A stretch of DNA of 64,000 bases from Helicobacter sp. 11-8110 (GTDB lineage: Bacteria; Campylobacterota; Campylobacteria; Campylobacterales; Helicobacteraceae), in the NCBI RefSeq assembly GCF_003288905.1, contig NZ_NHYL01000002.1, positions 62,001 through 126,000 of the forward strand. The letters run 5' to 3'. Numbering within the stretch: the first letter of the stretch is position 1; the number at the start of each line of letters is the position of its first letter. Position numbers and translations under genes: made by a program. Shown here piece by piece: positions 37,889 through 47,491 of the stretch. The notes below the pieces were generated by a model, which searched no databases, was not told the DNA's origin, and was given only the letters and a program-made list of their open reading frames with translations.

Positions 37889-39013
37889 ATGTTTTTTGGA
37901 TTAGAATTACTGGGATTACAAATTTATTGGTGGGGAATCTTAAGTCTTTTGGGAGGGCTTTTGGTGTTTATGTTTTTTGTTCAAGGCGGACAAGGAATGC
38001 TTTTTGAGCTTGCCAAAAATGAAGAGGAAAAGGCACTTATTATTAACTCTTTGGGCAGAAAATGGGAGCTTGGATTTACCACTTTAGTGCTTTTTGGCGG
38101 AGCTTCATTTGCTGCTTTTCCCTTGTTTTATAGCACGAGTTTTGGTGGAGCATATTGGGTTTGGCTTATTATCTTGTTTTGTTTTATTATTCAGGCTGTG
38201 AGCTATGAATACCGCAAAAAAGAAGGCAATTTTCTTGGATCAAAGACTTATGAATTTTTCTTGCTTATTAATGGAATCTTGGGAGTTTTTCTGATAGGCG
38301 TTGCGCTAAGCACCTTTTTTAGCGGGGCAAATTTTAGTCTAGATTCTTCTAACTTTGTAACTTGGCAAAATCCTGCTAAGGGCTTGGAAGCTTTACTTAA
38401 TCCTTGGAATTTTCTTTTGGGATTTGCTTTGGTTTTTTTAAGTCGAATCTTAGCTTGTGGCTATTTTTTAAACAATATTAATGATGAAACTTTAAAGCCT
38501 AGATTCCAAAAAAAGATTCTGCCAAATAGCCTTGCATTTTTGGTTTTTTTTCTTGCTTTTTTATTTTGGATTTTTACTAAAGAGGGCTTTGCTATTTTGC
38601 CAAATGGAGATATTAGCTTACAAAAATACCTTTATTTGCAAAACTTCCTAGATTTTCCTTTTTTAATTGGAATCTTGCTAGTTGGCGCTGTGTTTATTTT
38701 GTTTGGAATGCTAATGACCTATAAGGGCTGCAAAAAAGGAATCTTTGCCTTAGGCATTGGTAGCGTGTTAGCTGTTTTTGCTATTTTGCTATCCATTGGG
38801 ATTGGCAAAAGCGCGTTTTATCCAAGCCTAGTAGAACTGCAAAGCTCGCTTACGATTCAAAATGCAAGTTCAAGCTATTATACTCTAAGTGTAATGGGCT
38901 ATGTTAGTTTGCTTGTTCCTTTTGTTTTGGCTTACATTATTTATGTGTGGAATCTCATGGATAAAGTCAAAATTACCAAAGAAGAATTAAGAGAAGATTC
39001 TCATCAATACTAA
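37889..39013 (+). CDS. cydB: Cytochrome bd-type quinol oxidase subunit II
   Basis: 374 aa integral membrane protein with eight or nine helices. It lacks conserved Cys or motif-rich regions, as usual for CydB, and is identified by family pattern near the start (GLELLGLQIYWWGILSLLGG) and by position ten nt after cydA. Confidence 0.9.
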   Translation: MFFGLELLGLQIYWWGILSLLGGLLVFMFFVQGGQGMLFELAKNEEEKALIINSLGRKWELGFTTLVLFGGASFAAFPLFYSTSFGGAYWVWLIILFCFIIQAVSYEYRKKEGNFLGSKTYEFFLLINGILGVFLIGVALSTFFSGANFSLDSSNFVTWQNPAKGLEALLNPWNFLLGFALVFLSRILACGYFLNNINDETLKPRFQKKILPNSLAFLVFFLAFLFWIFTKEGFAILPNGDISLQKYLYLQNFLDFPFLIGILLVGAVFILFGMLMTYKGCKKGIFALGIGSVLAVFAILLSIGIGKSAFYPSLVELQSSLTIQNASSSYYTLSVMGYVSLLVPFVLAYIIYVWNLMDKVKITKEELREDSHQY

Positions 39014-39023
39014 AGGATTAAAA

Positions 39024-39140
39024 ATGACAGAATTTTTACTCATTATGTGGCCAGTGGTAATTTACATAGCTTATAAGTTTGTATGGCTTAATATTAGCCA
39101 CATTGAAAAAAGTGAAGAATCAAGTGCAAATACAAAATAG
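39024..39140 (+). CDS. CydX-like 38-aa membrane protein after cydB
   Basis: ATG 39024 lies behind AAAGGAT, eleven nt after the cydB stop. The 38-aa product is one membrane helix (MTEFLLIMWPVVIYIAYKFV) followed by a hydrophilic tail rich in Glu/Ser. A tiny single-pass protein directly after cydAB is the hallmark of CydX/CbdX subunits that stabilise the oxidase hemes. It is short enough to be missed by gene callers and overlaps the start of magIII. Function inferred from position and topology. Confidence 0.75.
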   Translation: MTEFLLIMWPVVIYIAYKFVWLNISHIEKSEESSANTK

Positions 39141-39765
39141 CTTTGATTTGTTTTGCTTTTTAAAAAATCTTGGGTATTTAAAAAATCCTCCCCATAACCT
39201 TTGGTGGCCTAATGCAGGGAGCTTTGAAGTAATCATAGGGGCAATTTTGGTGCAAAATACGCGCTGGGAAAGTGCTTTTAGAGCAATTAATCGTTTAAGG
39301 GCAGAAAATCTCCTTAGCCTAGAAGCCCTAGCAAAGATTCCCCTAGCTACTCTACAAAACCTTATGAGTGATGTGGGATTTTTTCGACAAAAATCACAAC
39401 GAATCATTTATCTATGTCAGAATATTTTAGCAGAATTTGGAAGTTTTGAAAGTTTTTGTGAAAATGTTAGCAGACAATGGTTGCTTAGTCAAAAAGGCAT
39501 TGGCAATGAAACCTGCGATGCCATTTTATGCTATGGAACTTTGAGAGCAGAAATGGTGGCAGATCAATACACTTATAAACTTCTAAAAAGCTATGGCTAT
39601 GAATTAGAAGATTACGACGATATTAAAGAATGGCTAGTTAGTGGAATAATGGAAAATTACAAAGAAGTGTGTAAAATCTATAAATATCAAATTCCACTTA
39701 ATGTGCTTTATGCGAGATTCCATGGAAAAATCGTGGAATACTGCAAAGAACATAAATCAAAATAA
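39124..39765 (+). CDS. magIII: 3-methyladenine DNA glycosylase, MagIII type (endonuclease III superfamily)
   Basis: About 213 aa if started at GTG 39124; the exact start is unclear (GTG 39112 and TTG 39079 are in frame, none with a good ribosome site). Helix-hairpin-helix LLSQKGIGNETCDAILCY, VLVQNTRWE-type N-terminal segment and YARFHGKIVEYCK match H. pylori MagIII. The four-Cys iron-sulfur loop of Nth is absent, as in MagIII. Removes alkylated adenine. Probably translationally coupled to the CydX-like gene. Confidence 0.85.
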   Translation: MQIQNSFDLFCFLKNLGYLKNPPHNLWWPNAGSFEVIIGAILVQNTRWESAFRAINRLRAENLLSLEALAKIPLATLQNLMSDVGFFRQKSQRIIYLCQNILAEFGSFESFCENVSRQWLLSQKGIGNETCDAILCYGTLRAEMVADQYTYKLLKSYGYELEDYDDIKEWLVSGIMENYKEVCKIYKYQIPLNVLYARFHGKIVEYCKEHKSK

Positions 39766-39774
39766 GGATAAACC

Positions 39775-41079
39775 TTGAAAGAAAGTTTTGAACCTCTAGA
39801 ATTGTTCTTAGAAATTTGCAAGATTCCCCACCCAAGCAAAAATTGCTCTAAACTCAAAGAATGGATTATCACAAAGGCAAAAGAAAATGGAGCGACTATA
39901 AAAGAAGATAAAGCTGGAAATTTACTTTGCACAAAAGGTAATCCAAAAATCTGCTTACAAGGGCATTATGATATGGTCTATGTCGGAGAATCAAAAGATT
40001 TTAAAGTGCAGCCTAAATTTTTGGATTCCAAGTGGCTTGGTGCTTTGGATTCTAGCCTTGGGGCGGATAATGGAGCAGCATTAGCTTGTATGATTTTAGC
40101 CTTAAGGGATTTTGATAATATTGAATGCTTATTTACAAACGATGAAGAAGTGGGAATGATTGGGGCTAATCATTTGGAGTTAGAAATCCATTCGCCTTAT
40201 ATTATAAATTGTGATAGCGAAGACATTGATGAGGTTATTTATAGTTGTGCGGGAGGATATGATTTAAAAGCTAAGAAAGGATTTGAAATTTTAGCAATCC
40301 CTAAGGATTATAAATGCTTTGAAATCAAAACTCAAAACTTTAAAGGCGGACATAGCGGAATTGAGATTCACAAAAATATCCCTAATGCAATCTTAGAATT
40401 AGCCAAAATAGCTAGAGACTTAGAGGGAATTATCATTGAATTTTGGGGTGGTGAGAAGCGTAACTCTATCCCTGTAAATGCAACCTTAAAAATCGCTCTT
40501 AAAGATTCTCAAGCAATTAAACTTGAATCATTATCAGAAAATTTCGTTATTACACCCCTAAAACAGACAAAGTATGGCTATGCTTGTAAAGATCTACTCA
40601 CCGCTATTTTGGGGCTAGAAAATGGCGTTATTAAAGCCAAAGGCAATTCTCCATTGCTTTCAAGCAATTTAGGAATCTTAAAGCAAGATAATGAAAGTTT
40701 TATCTTTTATGCAATGGGAAGGGGTAATCAAGAAGATTTAATGCAAAAAAATATTGCCCTAAGTCAAACTTTTCTAAATTCTCTAAATTTTGAAGTGAAT
40801 GTCCTAGATTATTATGCGCCATGGACAAAAGAAGAAGGGAGACTGCTAGAATTAGTATGGGATATCTACCAAAGGCACAACAAAAATGCAAAATTAAAAA
40901 GTATCCACGCTGGACTTGAATGTGGAATCTTAAAGCAAAAATTTCCTAAAGCAGAGTTTATCTCCATAGGACCAACTATTTTGCATCCCCATTCTTTGAA
41001 TGAAAAATTAGATTTAGAGAGCTTTAAAAAATTTTGGGTAATTTTACAAGAAATTTTACAGAAGAATTATAATTTTTAG
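39775..41079 (+). CDS. pepD: Aminoacyl-histidine dipeptidase (PepD-type, M20 family)
   Basis: 434 aa from TTG 39775 behind AAGGA. Metal-site motifs GHYDMV, LDSSLGADNGAA and TNDEEVGMIGA are intact, and GGHSGIEIHK marks the lid/dimerisation domain. Cytosolic dipeptidase using two zinc ions; supports the peptide-based nutrition of these bacteria. Confidence 0.88.
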   Translation: MKESFEPLELFLEICKIPHPSKNCSKLKEWIITKAKENGATIKEDKAGNLLCTKGNPKICLQGHYDMVYVGESKDFKVQPKFLDSKWLGALDSSLGADNGAALACMILALRDFDNIECLFTNDEEVGMIGANHLELEIHSPYIINCDSEDIDEVIYSCAGGYDLKAKKGFEILAIPKDYKCFEIKTQNFKGGHSGIEIHKNIPNAILELAKIARDLEGIIIEFWGGEKRNSIPVNATLKIALKDSQAIKLESLSENFVITPLKQTKYGYACKDLLTAILGLENGVIKAKGNSPLLSSNLGILKQDNESFIFYAMGRGNQEDLMQKNIALSQTFLNSLNFEVNVLDYYAPWTKEEGRLLELVWDIYQRHNKNAKLKSIHAGLECGILKQKFPKAEFISIGPTILHPHSLNEKLDLESFKKFWVILQEILQKNYNF

Positions 41080-41132
41080 AAAATACCCAAAAAGTTTTTG
41101 CTAGAATCTTAAAAAAATTATAGTGAGAAAAA

Positions 41133-41981
41133 ATGAGAAGGTATCTTTTAGGAAGCTTGTTTAGTTTGTTTGTTGCAAGTAGCGTATTTAGTGCTCCTTC
41201 ACTGGTAAATGGAATCGCTTTTTTTGTCAATGGCAACCCTGTAACTTTACTTGATGTATATAAGGTGCAACAAAGAGATAAAGTGGAGCAAAATATTGCT
41301 GTAGATATTCTTATTAATGAAAAACTGCATGAAGAAGAAATCAAAAAGCACAACATTATTGTAACAGAATTAGAATTAAGTGATGAGCTTAATGCTATCG
41401 CAAAACAAAACAAAACAACTTCCACACAACTTGAATCATACATTCGCACCAATGGCGGGAATTGGGAAAGCTACAAAGATGAAATCAAAAAAAGAATCCT
41501 AAAAAGAAAGCTTTATCAAATCATCTCCCAAGAAAGCTTAAAAATGGTCAATGAAGATGAATTGCGCAATTACTATAACGCACATAAAGAAGAATTTTCA
41601 ATCCCACAAAGTATTGATGTTAAGAAGTTTTTTAGTAAGGAAGGCGCTGCATTAGAAACACTTGTTAAAAGTGGAGGCAAAACCATTCCAAAAGGCATAG
41701 GGCAAGAAAATGAAGTCCTGCAAATTGCTGCTTTAAACCCTCAAATTGTCCCTGCTTTTGTGCAAGGCAAAGTAGGCACTTTCACTCCTATTTATCCTGT
41801 TGGGGAAGATTTTATTACCTTTTTGATTGAAGCGAAAAATAATCCAAGCCTTGCGCCTTTTGAAAATGTAAGAGATATTATTTTGCAAAAAATTATGTCC
41901 CAAAAAGAAGATTATTTAATTTATGAATATTTTGAAAAATTACGCTCTGATGCCAAGGTTAATATTATTCGCTTAAATTAA
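41133..41981 (+). CDS. SurA-like periplasmic chaperone/PpiC-family protein
   Basis: 282 aa with a signal peptide (about 1-20, SSVFS-A). The N-terminal SurA-type chaperone helices include LVNGIAFFVNGNPVTLLDV and the ELELSDELNAIAKQNKTT region, and one PPIase-like domain is inserted (about 150-245). Resembles C. jejuni Cj1289, a SurA-like chaperone for outer-membrane proteins, but the PPIase part looks degenerate. Monocistronic or with the META lipoprotein ten nt downstream. Confidence 0.78.
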   Translation: MRRYLLGSLFSLFVASSVFSAPSLVNGIAFFVNGNPVTLLDVYKVQQRDKVEQNIAVDILINEKLHEEEIKKHNIIVTELELSDELNAIAKQNKTTSTQLESYIRTNGGNWESYKDEIKKRILKRKLYQIISQESLKMVNEDELRNYYNAHKEEFSIPQSIDVKKFFSKEGAALETLVKSGGKTIPKGIGQENEVLQIAALNPQIVPAFVQGKVGTFTPIYPVGEDFITFLIEAKNNPSLAPFENVRDIILQKIMSQKEDYLIYEYFEKLRSDAKVNIIRLN

Positions 41982-41991
41982 AGGAGAAAAA

Positions 41992-42441
41992 ATGAAACAA
42001 ATTATCATAGCAGGAATCTTTGGAGTTGCAATGCTATTAGCAGGATGCTCAAGCAAGAATCTAAACACACAAGAAGCCACACAAAACACTATCTATCAAA
42101 CCTTGCAATCCAAGCAAGAGTGGAAAATCCATAGCTTTAAGCTTAATAATACAACAGAAGTTTTGACATTTGAAAAAGAATATCCATTTTTCATCGGCTT
42201 TAAAGAAAAAGGAGTTTTTGGCACTTTTGGTTGCAATAATTTCTTTGGTAGTTATGACTTAAATAATGACAATTTAAAAATCTCCAATGCTGGTATGACA
42301 CGCAAAATGTGTGAGCCAAGGATAATGGAGCTTGAATCAAAGCTAACAGAAAATGTTTTAAACAACGAAAATCGCGTAGAAATCCTTAATGATGGGAAAA
42401 TTTTGATATTTCGCAATGATTTTTATTTGTTGATGCAATAG
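41992..42441 (+). CDS. META/HslJ-domain lipoprotein
   Basis: 149 aa; the signal ends LLAG-C19. The mature domain has the META pattern: WKIHSF start, FKEKGVFGTFGCNNFFGSYDL, and GMTRKMC-x7-E. Bacterial META proteins such as HslJ are outer-membrane lipoproteins linked to stress and novobiocin resistance; the role here is unknown. Confidence 0.82.
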   Translation: MKQIIIAGIFGVAMLLAGCSSKNLNTQEATQNTIYQTLQSKQEWKIHSFKLNNTTEVLTFEKEYPFFIGFKEKGVFGTFGCNNFFGSYDLNNDNLKISNAGMTRKMCEPRIMELESKLTENVLNNENRVEILNDGKILIFRNDFYLLMQ

Positions 42442-42499
42442 TTTAAAGATATTTTTACCTAAAATACAATAGGCTTAACAAAAACTAAAAAGGTTATTT

Positions 42500-43303
42500 A
42501 TGTGGATAACAAAAAATTATAATGAAAAATTTCAACAAGAATACAAGATTGAGAGCAAACTTTTAGAAGCAAGTGGAATTAAGCATCATTTGGAGATTTT
42601 TAACTCTCAAGCGTTTGAAAACATTGCCTTAATAGATGATAAAATTCTACTTAAAACTATGCTTCCCTTACAAAGTGAGCTTTTAGCGCACATTAGTGCT
42701 TGTTCTCACAAAGAGCCCAAAAAGATTCTCATTGCTGGGAGTTTTAATCTAGAAATTGCTTTTGAATTTTTACGCCATAAAGATTTAAAAGTGGATTTCT
42801 TGCAATTTGATTTAAAAATCCTTGAATCTCTTATTAGTTTTTTCCCTCACTATCAATCAGTGATGCAAAACAAAAGATTCAATCTTATCCCACAACAAAA
42901 AGAAGAGTTTTTACAGCAAAACCAAGTCAAAACTAATTTCTACGATATTATTATTCTTGAAAACAAGGCTGATTTAAAAGACTATGAATCTTTGCTAGGA
43001 GAAGATGGGATTTTGGTAATAAAATCCCCTCATTTACTCCTTGAAACAACAGAAGTCAAAAAACAACTAGAATTACTTGATGGAAGCTTTAGGGTTAAAA
43101 TGCCTTTTTATATTCCAATGTCTTTAGATATACAAGATTTTTATCTCTTTGCCTCCAAAAGATTCCACCCAACTGCAGATATTATGTTACAAAAGGCAGA
43201 TATGCTAGAAGATTTAGAATATTATCACGCTAATTTACATCTAGCAGCTTTTGTGATTCCAAAGGGAGTGAGAAACACTTTATTTGGAGCGATTAGGAAT
43301 TGA
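42500..43303 (+). CDS. speE: Spermidine synthase, Helicobacter type
   Basis: 267 aa. Start MWITKNYNEKFQQEYKIESKLL, the ALID-x-K-I-L-L and SELLAHI segments and the C-terminal ADMLEDLEYYHANLHLAAFVIPK match H. pylori SpeE, a divergent spermidine synthase. The usual G-G-G-D aminopropyltransferase motif is altered (AGSFNLE), as in that branch. Transfers an aminopropyl group from decarboxylated SAM to putrescine. Overlaps coaE by 4 nt. Confidence 0.82.
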   Translation: MWITKNYNEKFQQEYKIESKLLEASGIKHHLEIFNSQAFENIALIDDKILLKTMLPLQSELLAHISACSHKEPKKILIAGSFNLEIAFEFLRHKDLKVDFLQFDLKILESLISFFPHYQSVMQNKRFNLIPQQKEEFLQQNQVKTNFYDIIILENKADLKDYESLLGEDGILVIKSPHLLLETTEVKKQLELLDGSFRVKMPFYIPMSLDIQDFYLFASKRFHPTADIMLQKADMLEDLEYYHANLHLAAFVIPKGVRNTLFGAIRN

Positions 43304-43902
43304 ATTTTAAATATGCTATTGTCTTAACAGGCGGAATTGGAAGTGGCAAAAGCACCATTGCATCATTTTTAAAACTCTATGGGTATGAAGTGGTGTGTGC
43401 AGATAGTATCGCACACACTCTGCTTGATCAATCCACCAAAGAAATAACTGAAATCTTTGGTAATGAGATTTTAGAAAATAACAAAATTAATAGAAAAAAG
43501 CTTGGTGAAATTGTCTTTAGCAGCAAAAAAAGTAAGGAAACATTAGAGAGAATTTTACACCCAAAAATCAAAGAAGAGATTTTAAAGCAAGCCAAAGCTT
43601 TAGAATCTAAAAAGATTCCCTATTTTTTAGACATTCCACTTTTTTATGAAACCAACAACTATCCTTTTAAAGAAGTTTTGCTAGTTTTTGTTCCAAAGGA
43701 GATTCAAGTCCAAAGAATCCAAAAACGCGATCGTCTTGAATCGCAAGCTATTCAAGCGCGAATCTCATCACAAATACCTCTTGAAGAAAAAAAGAAATTA
43801 GCAAATTATATAATTGATAATTCAGGAGACTTAGAAAACTTGCAAAAGGAAGTGGAAAAATATTTACAAGATTATATTCCAAAAGTTTTAGAGGAAAATT
43901 AA
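43300..43902 (+). CDS. coaE: Dephospho-CoA kinase
   Basis: 200 aa from a TTG overlapping the speE stop. P-loop LTGGIGSGKST, CADSIAHTLL, HPKIKEEIL, DIPLFYE and QRDR-type lid residues are intact. Last step of coenzyme A synthesis. Confidence 0.93.
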   Translation: MNFKYAIVLTGGIGSGKSTIASFLKLYGYEVVCADSIAHTLLDQSTKEITEIFGNEILENNKINRKKLGEIVFSSKKSKETLERILHPKIKEEILKQAKALESKKIPYFLDIPLFYETNNYPFKEVLLVFVPKEIQVQRIQKRDRLESQAIQARISSQIPLEEKKKLANYIIDNSGDLENLQKEVEKYLQDYIPKVLEEN

Positions 43903-43913
43903 GTTTTATTTGG

Positions 43914-43919
43914 TATAAT
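43914..43919 (+). promoter_or_regulatory. -10 box of the tRNA-Ala/tRNA-Arg unit
   Basis: TATAAT 12 nt before the first tRNA, immediately after coaE; its -35 region would lie in the coaE 3' end. Confidence 0.55.
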
Positions 43920-43931
43920 TCGCTTCTTTAA

Positions 43932-44007
43932 GGGGTGTTAGCTCAGCTGGGAGAGCGCAACGCTGGCAGCGTTGAGGTCAGGAGTTCGATCCTCCTACAC
44001 TCCACCA
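43932..44007 (+). tRNA. tRNA-Ala (anticodon GGC)
   Basis: 76 nt including encoded CCA. Acceptor GGGGTGT/ACACTCC contains the G3-U70 pair that identifies alanine tRNAs. Anticodon stem CAACG/CGTTG encloses the loop CTGGCAG. Confidence 0.96.
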
Positions 44008-44013
44008 ATATGT

Positions 44014-44090
44014 GCGTCCGTAGCTCAGCTGGATAGAGCAACAGGTTGCGGTCCTGTAGGTCGGGGATTCGAATTCCTCCGGGCGTACCA
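44014..44090 (+). tRNA. tRNA-Arg (anticodon GCG)
   Basis: 77 nt including encoded CCA. D arm GCTCAGCTGGATAGAGC, anticodon stem ACAGG/CCTGT with loop TTGCGGT, T loop TTCGAAT. GCG reads CGC/CGU arginine codons. Six nt behind tRNA-Ala, so one transcript. Confidence 0.93.
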
Positions 44091-44091
44091 C

Positions 44092-44505
44092 TTACTTTTC
44101 TTTTTGATAAATCAACTTCTCACTTATAAGCAATCCATTATCTGTGTATTTTGCCCATAAAATTTCTAACGCAAAAATTTCTCCACTAGCAAACCTTGCA
44201 AAAGGAAATTGAGAATAATAAAGGCTTTTTTGCTCATTTATTGCTTGTTTAAAAAGTGCTTTTATCTGCACCCCTTTTATCAAAATAAGCTTCTTACTAT
44301 CCTTAGCAATAGAAACTGCAAGATACGGATTTTGTATGGCTAATTTTATATGTTTAGAATCTAAAGCACTTTTTATTAATAAACAACAATCCTTTTTATC
44401 TAAAGCATAATAGCAATTTGCAATATACACCCCTTCATCTTCATCTCTAACACTAAGGGTAAGTAAATGATTTTTAGCAATAAATTTTAATATTTTCTGG
44501 TTCAT
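44092..44505 (-). CDS. YhbP-like FMN-binding split-barrel protein
   Basis: 137 aa. ILKFIAKNHLLTLSVRDEDE, VYIANCYYALDKKDCCLLI and DSKHIKLAIQNPYLAVSIA follow the UPF0306/YhbP pattern of pyridoxamine-5'-phosphate-oxidase-fold proteins. A flavin or heme ligand is possible; the function is unknown. Its stop lies one nt from the convergent tRNA-Arg. Confidence 0.75.
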   Translation of the reverse strand: MNQKILKFIAKNHLLTLSVRDEDEGVYIANCYYALDKKDCCLLIKSALDSKHIKLAIQNPYLAVSIAKDSKKLILIKGVQIKALFKQAINEQKSLYYSQFPFARFASGEIFALEILWAKYTDNGLLISEKLIYQKEK

Positions 44506-44517
44506 ATTAATCCACTT

Positions 44518-45129
44518 CTACAATCCTAGCTTTAAAAGATTCCAAAGCTTTTCCACTTCCTCATCCTCCAAAAACTCACCTTTAAAGTCTAGCCATTGCT
44601 TAATATGCTCTTTGTTAAAAACTTCTCCTTGCAAACAGCCCTTATGACCACAAACAACTCCCCTGCCCAAAACTATTTCTTCTCCCAATTCTCTTTCGCA
44701 AACAAGACAACTCAAAAGAGGATTTTTTCTCCCCTCAAACTCTAGCAATCTTGCATAAAGATTCAAAATACAGCGTTTAGGCTCTTCTTTTTGCAAGTAT
44801 TTTGCGCCCTTTTGCAAATGTTCAAAATAAAAAGAATCCAAATGATTAACATCGCGCAAATGCTGATTAAGCAAGTTAAGATATTGTTGCCAATAGTAGC
44901 GTTTGCTTGATTCGCATTCCCATTGAAATGCCAAATGTATAGGCTCTCTTAGCTTTCCTATTTCTCTTAAATCTTGCTCAATAACAAAATCAATTTTATT
45001 TCCCAAATGAATAATACTATGTCGTGCGCCATAGAATCGATAAAGCGTGTGAAGGTGAGTGTGAGAGAGGATTCTTACAATCAAATCTTCCTCTCTCACC
45101 CTTTGGGTGTGGAGTATAAATCCTTGCAA
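44518..45129 (-). CDS. recO: DNA repair protein RecO
   Basis: 203 aa. N-terminal OB fold (MQGFILHTQRVREEDLIVRIL), a helical domain and a Cys pair region (LVCERELG ... VVCGHKGC). Short like other RecO proteins of the phylum. Loads RecA with RecR on gapped DNA. Nine nt behind thiG. Confidence 0.85.
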   Translation of the reverse strand: MQGFILHTQRVREEDLIVRILSHTHLHTLYRFYGARHSIIHLGNKIDFVIEQDLREIGKLREPIHLAFQWECESSKRYYWQQYLNLLNQHLRDVNHLDSFYFEHLQKGAKYLQKEEPKRCILNLYARLLEFEGRKNPLLSCLVCERELGEEIVLGRGVVCGHKGCLQGEVFNKEHIKQWLDFKGEFLEDEEVEKLWNLLKLGL

Positions 45130-45138
45130 TTTTAAACC

Positions 45139-45918
45139 TTAAAACTCTAAAAGCCCCTCTGTTGGAGAACTTGCAGTAGCATAAGGTTTTTTAGGAATTC
45201 TGCCTGCAAGATAACTTTTTCTTCCTGCTTTGACTGCCTCACACATTGCCTCTGCCATCAAAATAGGATTCTTAGCTTGTGCAATAGCAGTATTAGTAAG
45301 CACAGCATCAGCACCAAGCTCCATAGCAATAGCAGCATCAGAGGCACAACCCACTCCAGCATCGACAATCACTGGAATCTTAATAGCCGATTTAATAAAG
45401 GCAATATTGTAGCGGTTTTGAATCCCAAGCCCACTACCAATTGGTGCTGCAAGTGGCATTACCGCACTTGCACCAGCATTTTCTAAATGCTTTGCCATAA
45501 CCGGATCATCATTGCTATAAGCAAGCACCACAAAACCCTCTTTAGCAAGCACTTCACACGCTTTGAGCGTTTCTAAAACATCAGGATAAAGTGTTTTTTG
45601 CGCATCACCAATAATCTCTAGCTTAATAAAGTTAATCCCTGTTGCAGCTTTTGTAAGCCTAAAAAGCGTGATAGCCTCATCAGCATTCACACAACCAGCA
45701 GAATTTGGAAGAAATTGTATGGAAGAATCTTTGAAATAATCCAAAAGATTTTCTTCATTAGGATTTGTAATATTCACACGCCTTACTGCCACGGTAATCA
45801 TCTGCGCTTTTGAAGCAAGAGTGGCTTCATAAGTCGTTTTAAAATCCTTATATTTTCCACTGCCCACAATCAAGCGACTTTCAAAGGTTTTATTACCAAT
45901 GATTAGAGAATCATTCAT
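45139..45918 (-). CDS. thiG: Thiazole synthase ThiG
   Basis: 259 aa TIM barrel. [13 protein letters not shown] start, VAVRRVN, KLEIIGD (Schiff-base Lys region), [12 protein letters not shown] and [23 protein letters not shown] are ThiG signatures. Makes the thiazole moiety of thiamine from deoxyxylulose phosphate, dehydroglycine and ThiS-thiocarboxylate. Other thi genes are not adjacent. Confidence 0.95.
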   Translation of the reverse strand: MNDSLIIGNKTFESRLIVGSGKYKDFKTTYEATLASKAQMITVAVRRVNITNPNEENLLDYFKDSSIQFLPNSAGCVNADEAITLFRLTKAATGINFIKLEIIGDAQKTLYPDVLETLKACEVLAKEGFVVLAYSNDDPVMAKHLENAGASAVMPLAAPIGSGLGIQNRYNIAFIKSAIKIPVIVDAGVGCASDAAIAMELGADAVLTNTAIAQAKNPILMAEAMCEAVKAGRKSYLAGRIPKKPYATASSPTEGLLEF

Positions 45919-45944
45919 TTTATATCCTTATTAAATTGTTTTTC

Positions 45945-47381
45945 TTAAAGATAGCGAATTTGATCAATTAAATCAAGGGGGCTTAAAGAAAAATCCGCAT
46001 TTTTTTCAATAAATTTTTGCGCACAAAGACTATGAGCCAAAACCCCTTGAATACAAGCTTCCAAACTAGAATAATTTTGCGCTAATAACCCTGCAATAAT
46101 CCCTGCTAAAACATCTCCGCTTCCACCTTTTGCCAAGGCATTACTGCCAAGAGGATTAATATAAACTTCCCCATTTTTGGCAATAAGGCTATTAGCCCCT
46201 TTTAAAATTAGTGTGGTATTAGGGTATTTACTAGAGAAGTCTTGTGCTAGGGCAATACGATTTTTCTGAATCACTTCAACTGCCATTTCTTTTTTTTCCA
46301 AAACTCTTAAAATGGTGCTAAATTCTTTTGGGTGAGGCGTTAAGATAACTTTTGAGAAATTTTGTATCAAATCCCCAAAAACTTCGTGATAAAAAATATC
46401 AGCATCAAGCAAAATAGGTATCTCCCAAAAATCTTTCAACATTTTCAAAGAAAAGGGATTTTTTCTACCAAAACCCATTCCAAGCGCAATTGCCGTAGTA
46501 TTTTTTGGGATAAAGTTCGCATACATAACTTCATAAGGGAGATTAGACGGAGCAATATCGCTAACAAAGCTAACAAGCCCTGCTCCTATTCTAAGTCCTG
46601 CTAGAGTGCTTAATAAACTCGCTCCAATTTTTTCTCCACCCAACACACTTAAATGCCCAAAACTCCCTTTATTGCAATTTTGCAAATTGCGTTTTGGGGC
46701 TTTGAAATCACTGCTTTCTAAAAGCTTAAAATTAGAATTAGGAGCAAAAATGCTCTCGCTAATTCCTAACTCCAAACAACAAATTTCTCCCACAAAATCT
46801 TTTGCATAATCGCTAAAAAGTGCATTTTTTAATGCGCCCATTGTCAAGGTAAAATCAGCCCTAAAAGCAAAAGGAATCTCCCCCAAAAATCTTGGATTAC
46901 CATAAAGATCAATCCCACTTGGAATATCACAAGCAATTTTAATAGCCCTAGTTTCATTAAGCAGTGTGATGAGATTCTGCATTTGAAATGAAAATTCACC
47001 CCTAAAGCCAATTCCAAAAAGTCCATCAATAATAATATCAAAACTAGAAAGTTCAATGCCTTCAAGACTTGGAATAAAAACCGAAGAATCACAGGCTTCA
47101 AGGCGTTTAAGTTGAGTTTTTGCTAGAGTGCTTTTCACCCCCAAAGGCAAAAGAATTCCCAAGGAATATTTTCCAACAAGCATTCTGGCTAAAGCTAGGC
47201 AATCTCCACCATTATCGCCACTTCCACAAATCATAAGAATTTTACTACCCAAAGGAAATTTCTGTGCTAAAAACTCTGCCATACCCCTTGCAGCATTCTC
47301 CATTAAAATTTCAGAAGGTAGCAAAAACTTCTCTCTTGCTTGATTATCAAGCTCTCTTGTATCAAAACATAAATGACGCAT
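45945..47381 (-). CDS. nnrD: Bifunctional NAD(P)H-hydrate epimerase/dehydratase
   Basis: 478 aa fusion: N-terminal YjeF epimerase domain (about 1-210; ILMENAARGMAEF, GSGDNGGDCLALARML, DGLFGIGFRGEF) and C-terminal ADP-dependent dehydratase domain (about 225-478; LTPHPKEFSTIL, KGANSLIA, GSGDVLAGIIAGLLAQ). Repairs hydrated nicotinamide cofactors. 26 nt upstream of thiG. Confidence 0.93.
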   Translation of the reverse strand: MRHLCFDTRELDNQAREKFLLPSEILMENAARGMAEFLAQKFPLGSKILMICGSGDNGGDCLALARMLVGKYSLGILLPLGVKSTLAKTQLKRLEACDSSVFIPSLEGIELSSFDIIIDGLFGIGFRGEFSFQMQNLITLLNETRAIKIACDIPSGIDLYGNPRFLGEIPFAFRADFTLTMGALKNALFSDYAKDFVGEICCLELGISESIFAPNSNFKLLESSDFKAPKRNLQNCNKGSFGHLSVLGGEKIGASLLSTLAGLRIGAGLVSFVSDIAPSNLPYEVMYANFIPKNTTAIALGMGFGRKNPFSLKMLKDFWEIPILLDADIFYHEVFGDLIQNFSKVILTPHPKEFSTILRVLEKKEMAVEVIQKNRIALAQDFSSKYPNTTLILKGANSLIAKNGEVYINPLGSNALAKGGSGDVLAGIIAGLLAQNYSSLEACIQGVLAHSLCAQKFIEKNADFSLSPLDLIDQIRYL

Positions 47382-47491
47382 TTTTTATCCCTTAAAACAA
47401 AATTTCTTTAATCTTGTTGTTCTCTTTAGAATCTTAACAAAATATGCTATAAATTCAGGATTATTTTAAAACAATGGATTAAAAATCTTAA

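Noticed and set aside
43972-44160. Plus-strand 62-codon ORF
   Set aside because: It runs across tRNA-Ala and tRNA-Arg, which are structurally certain.
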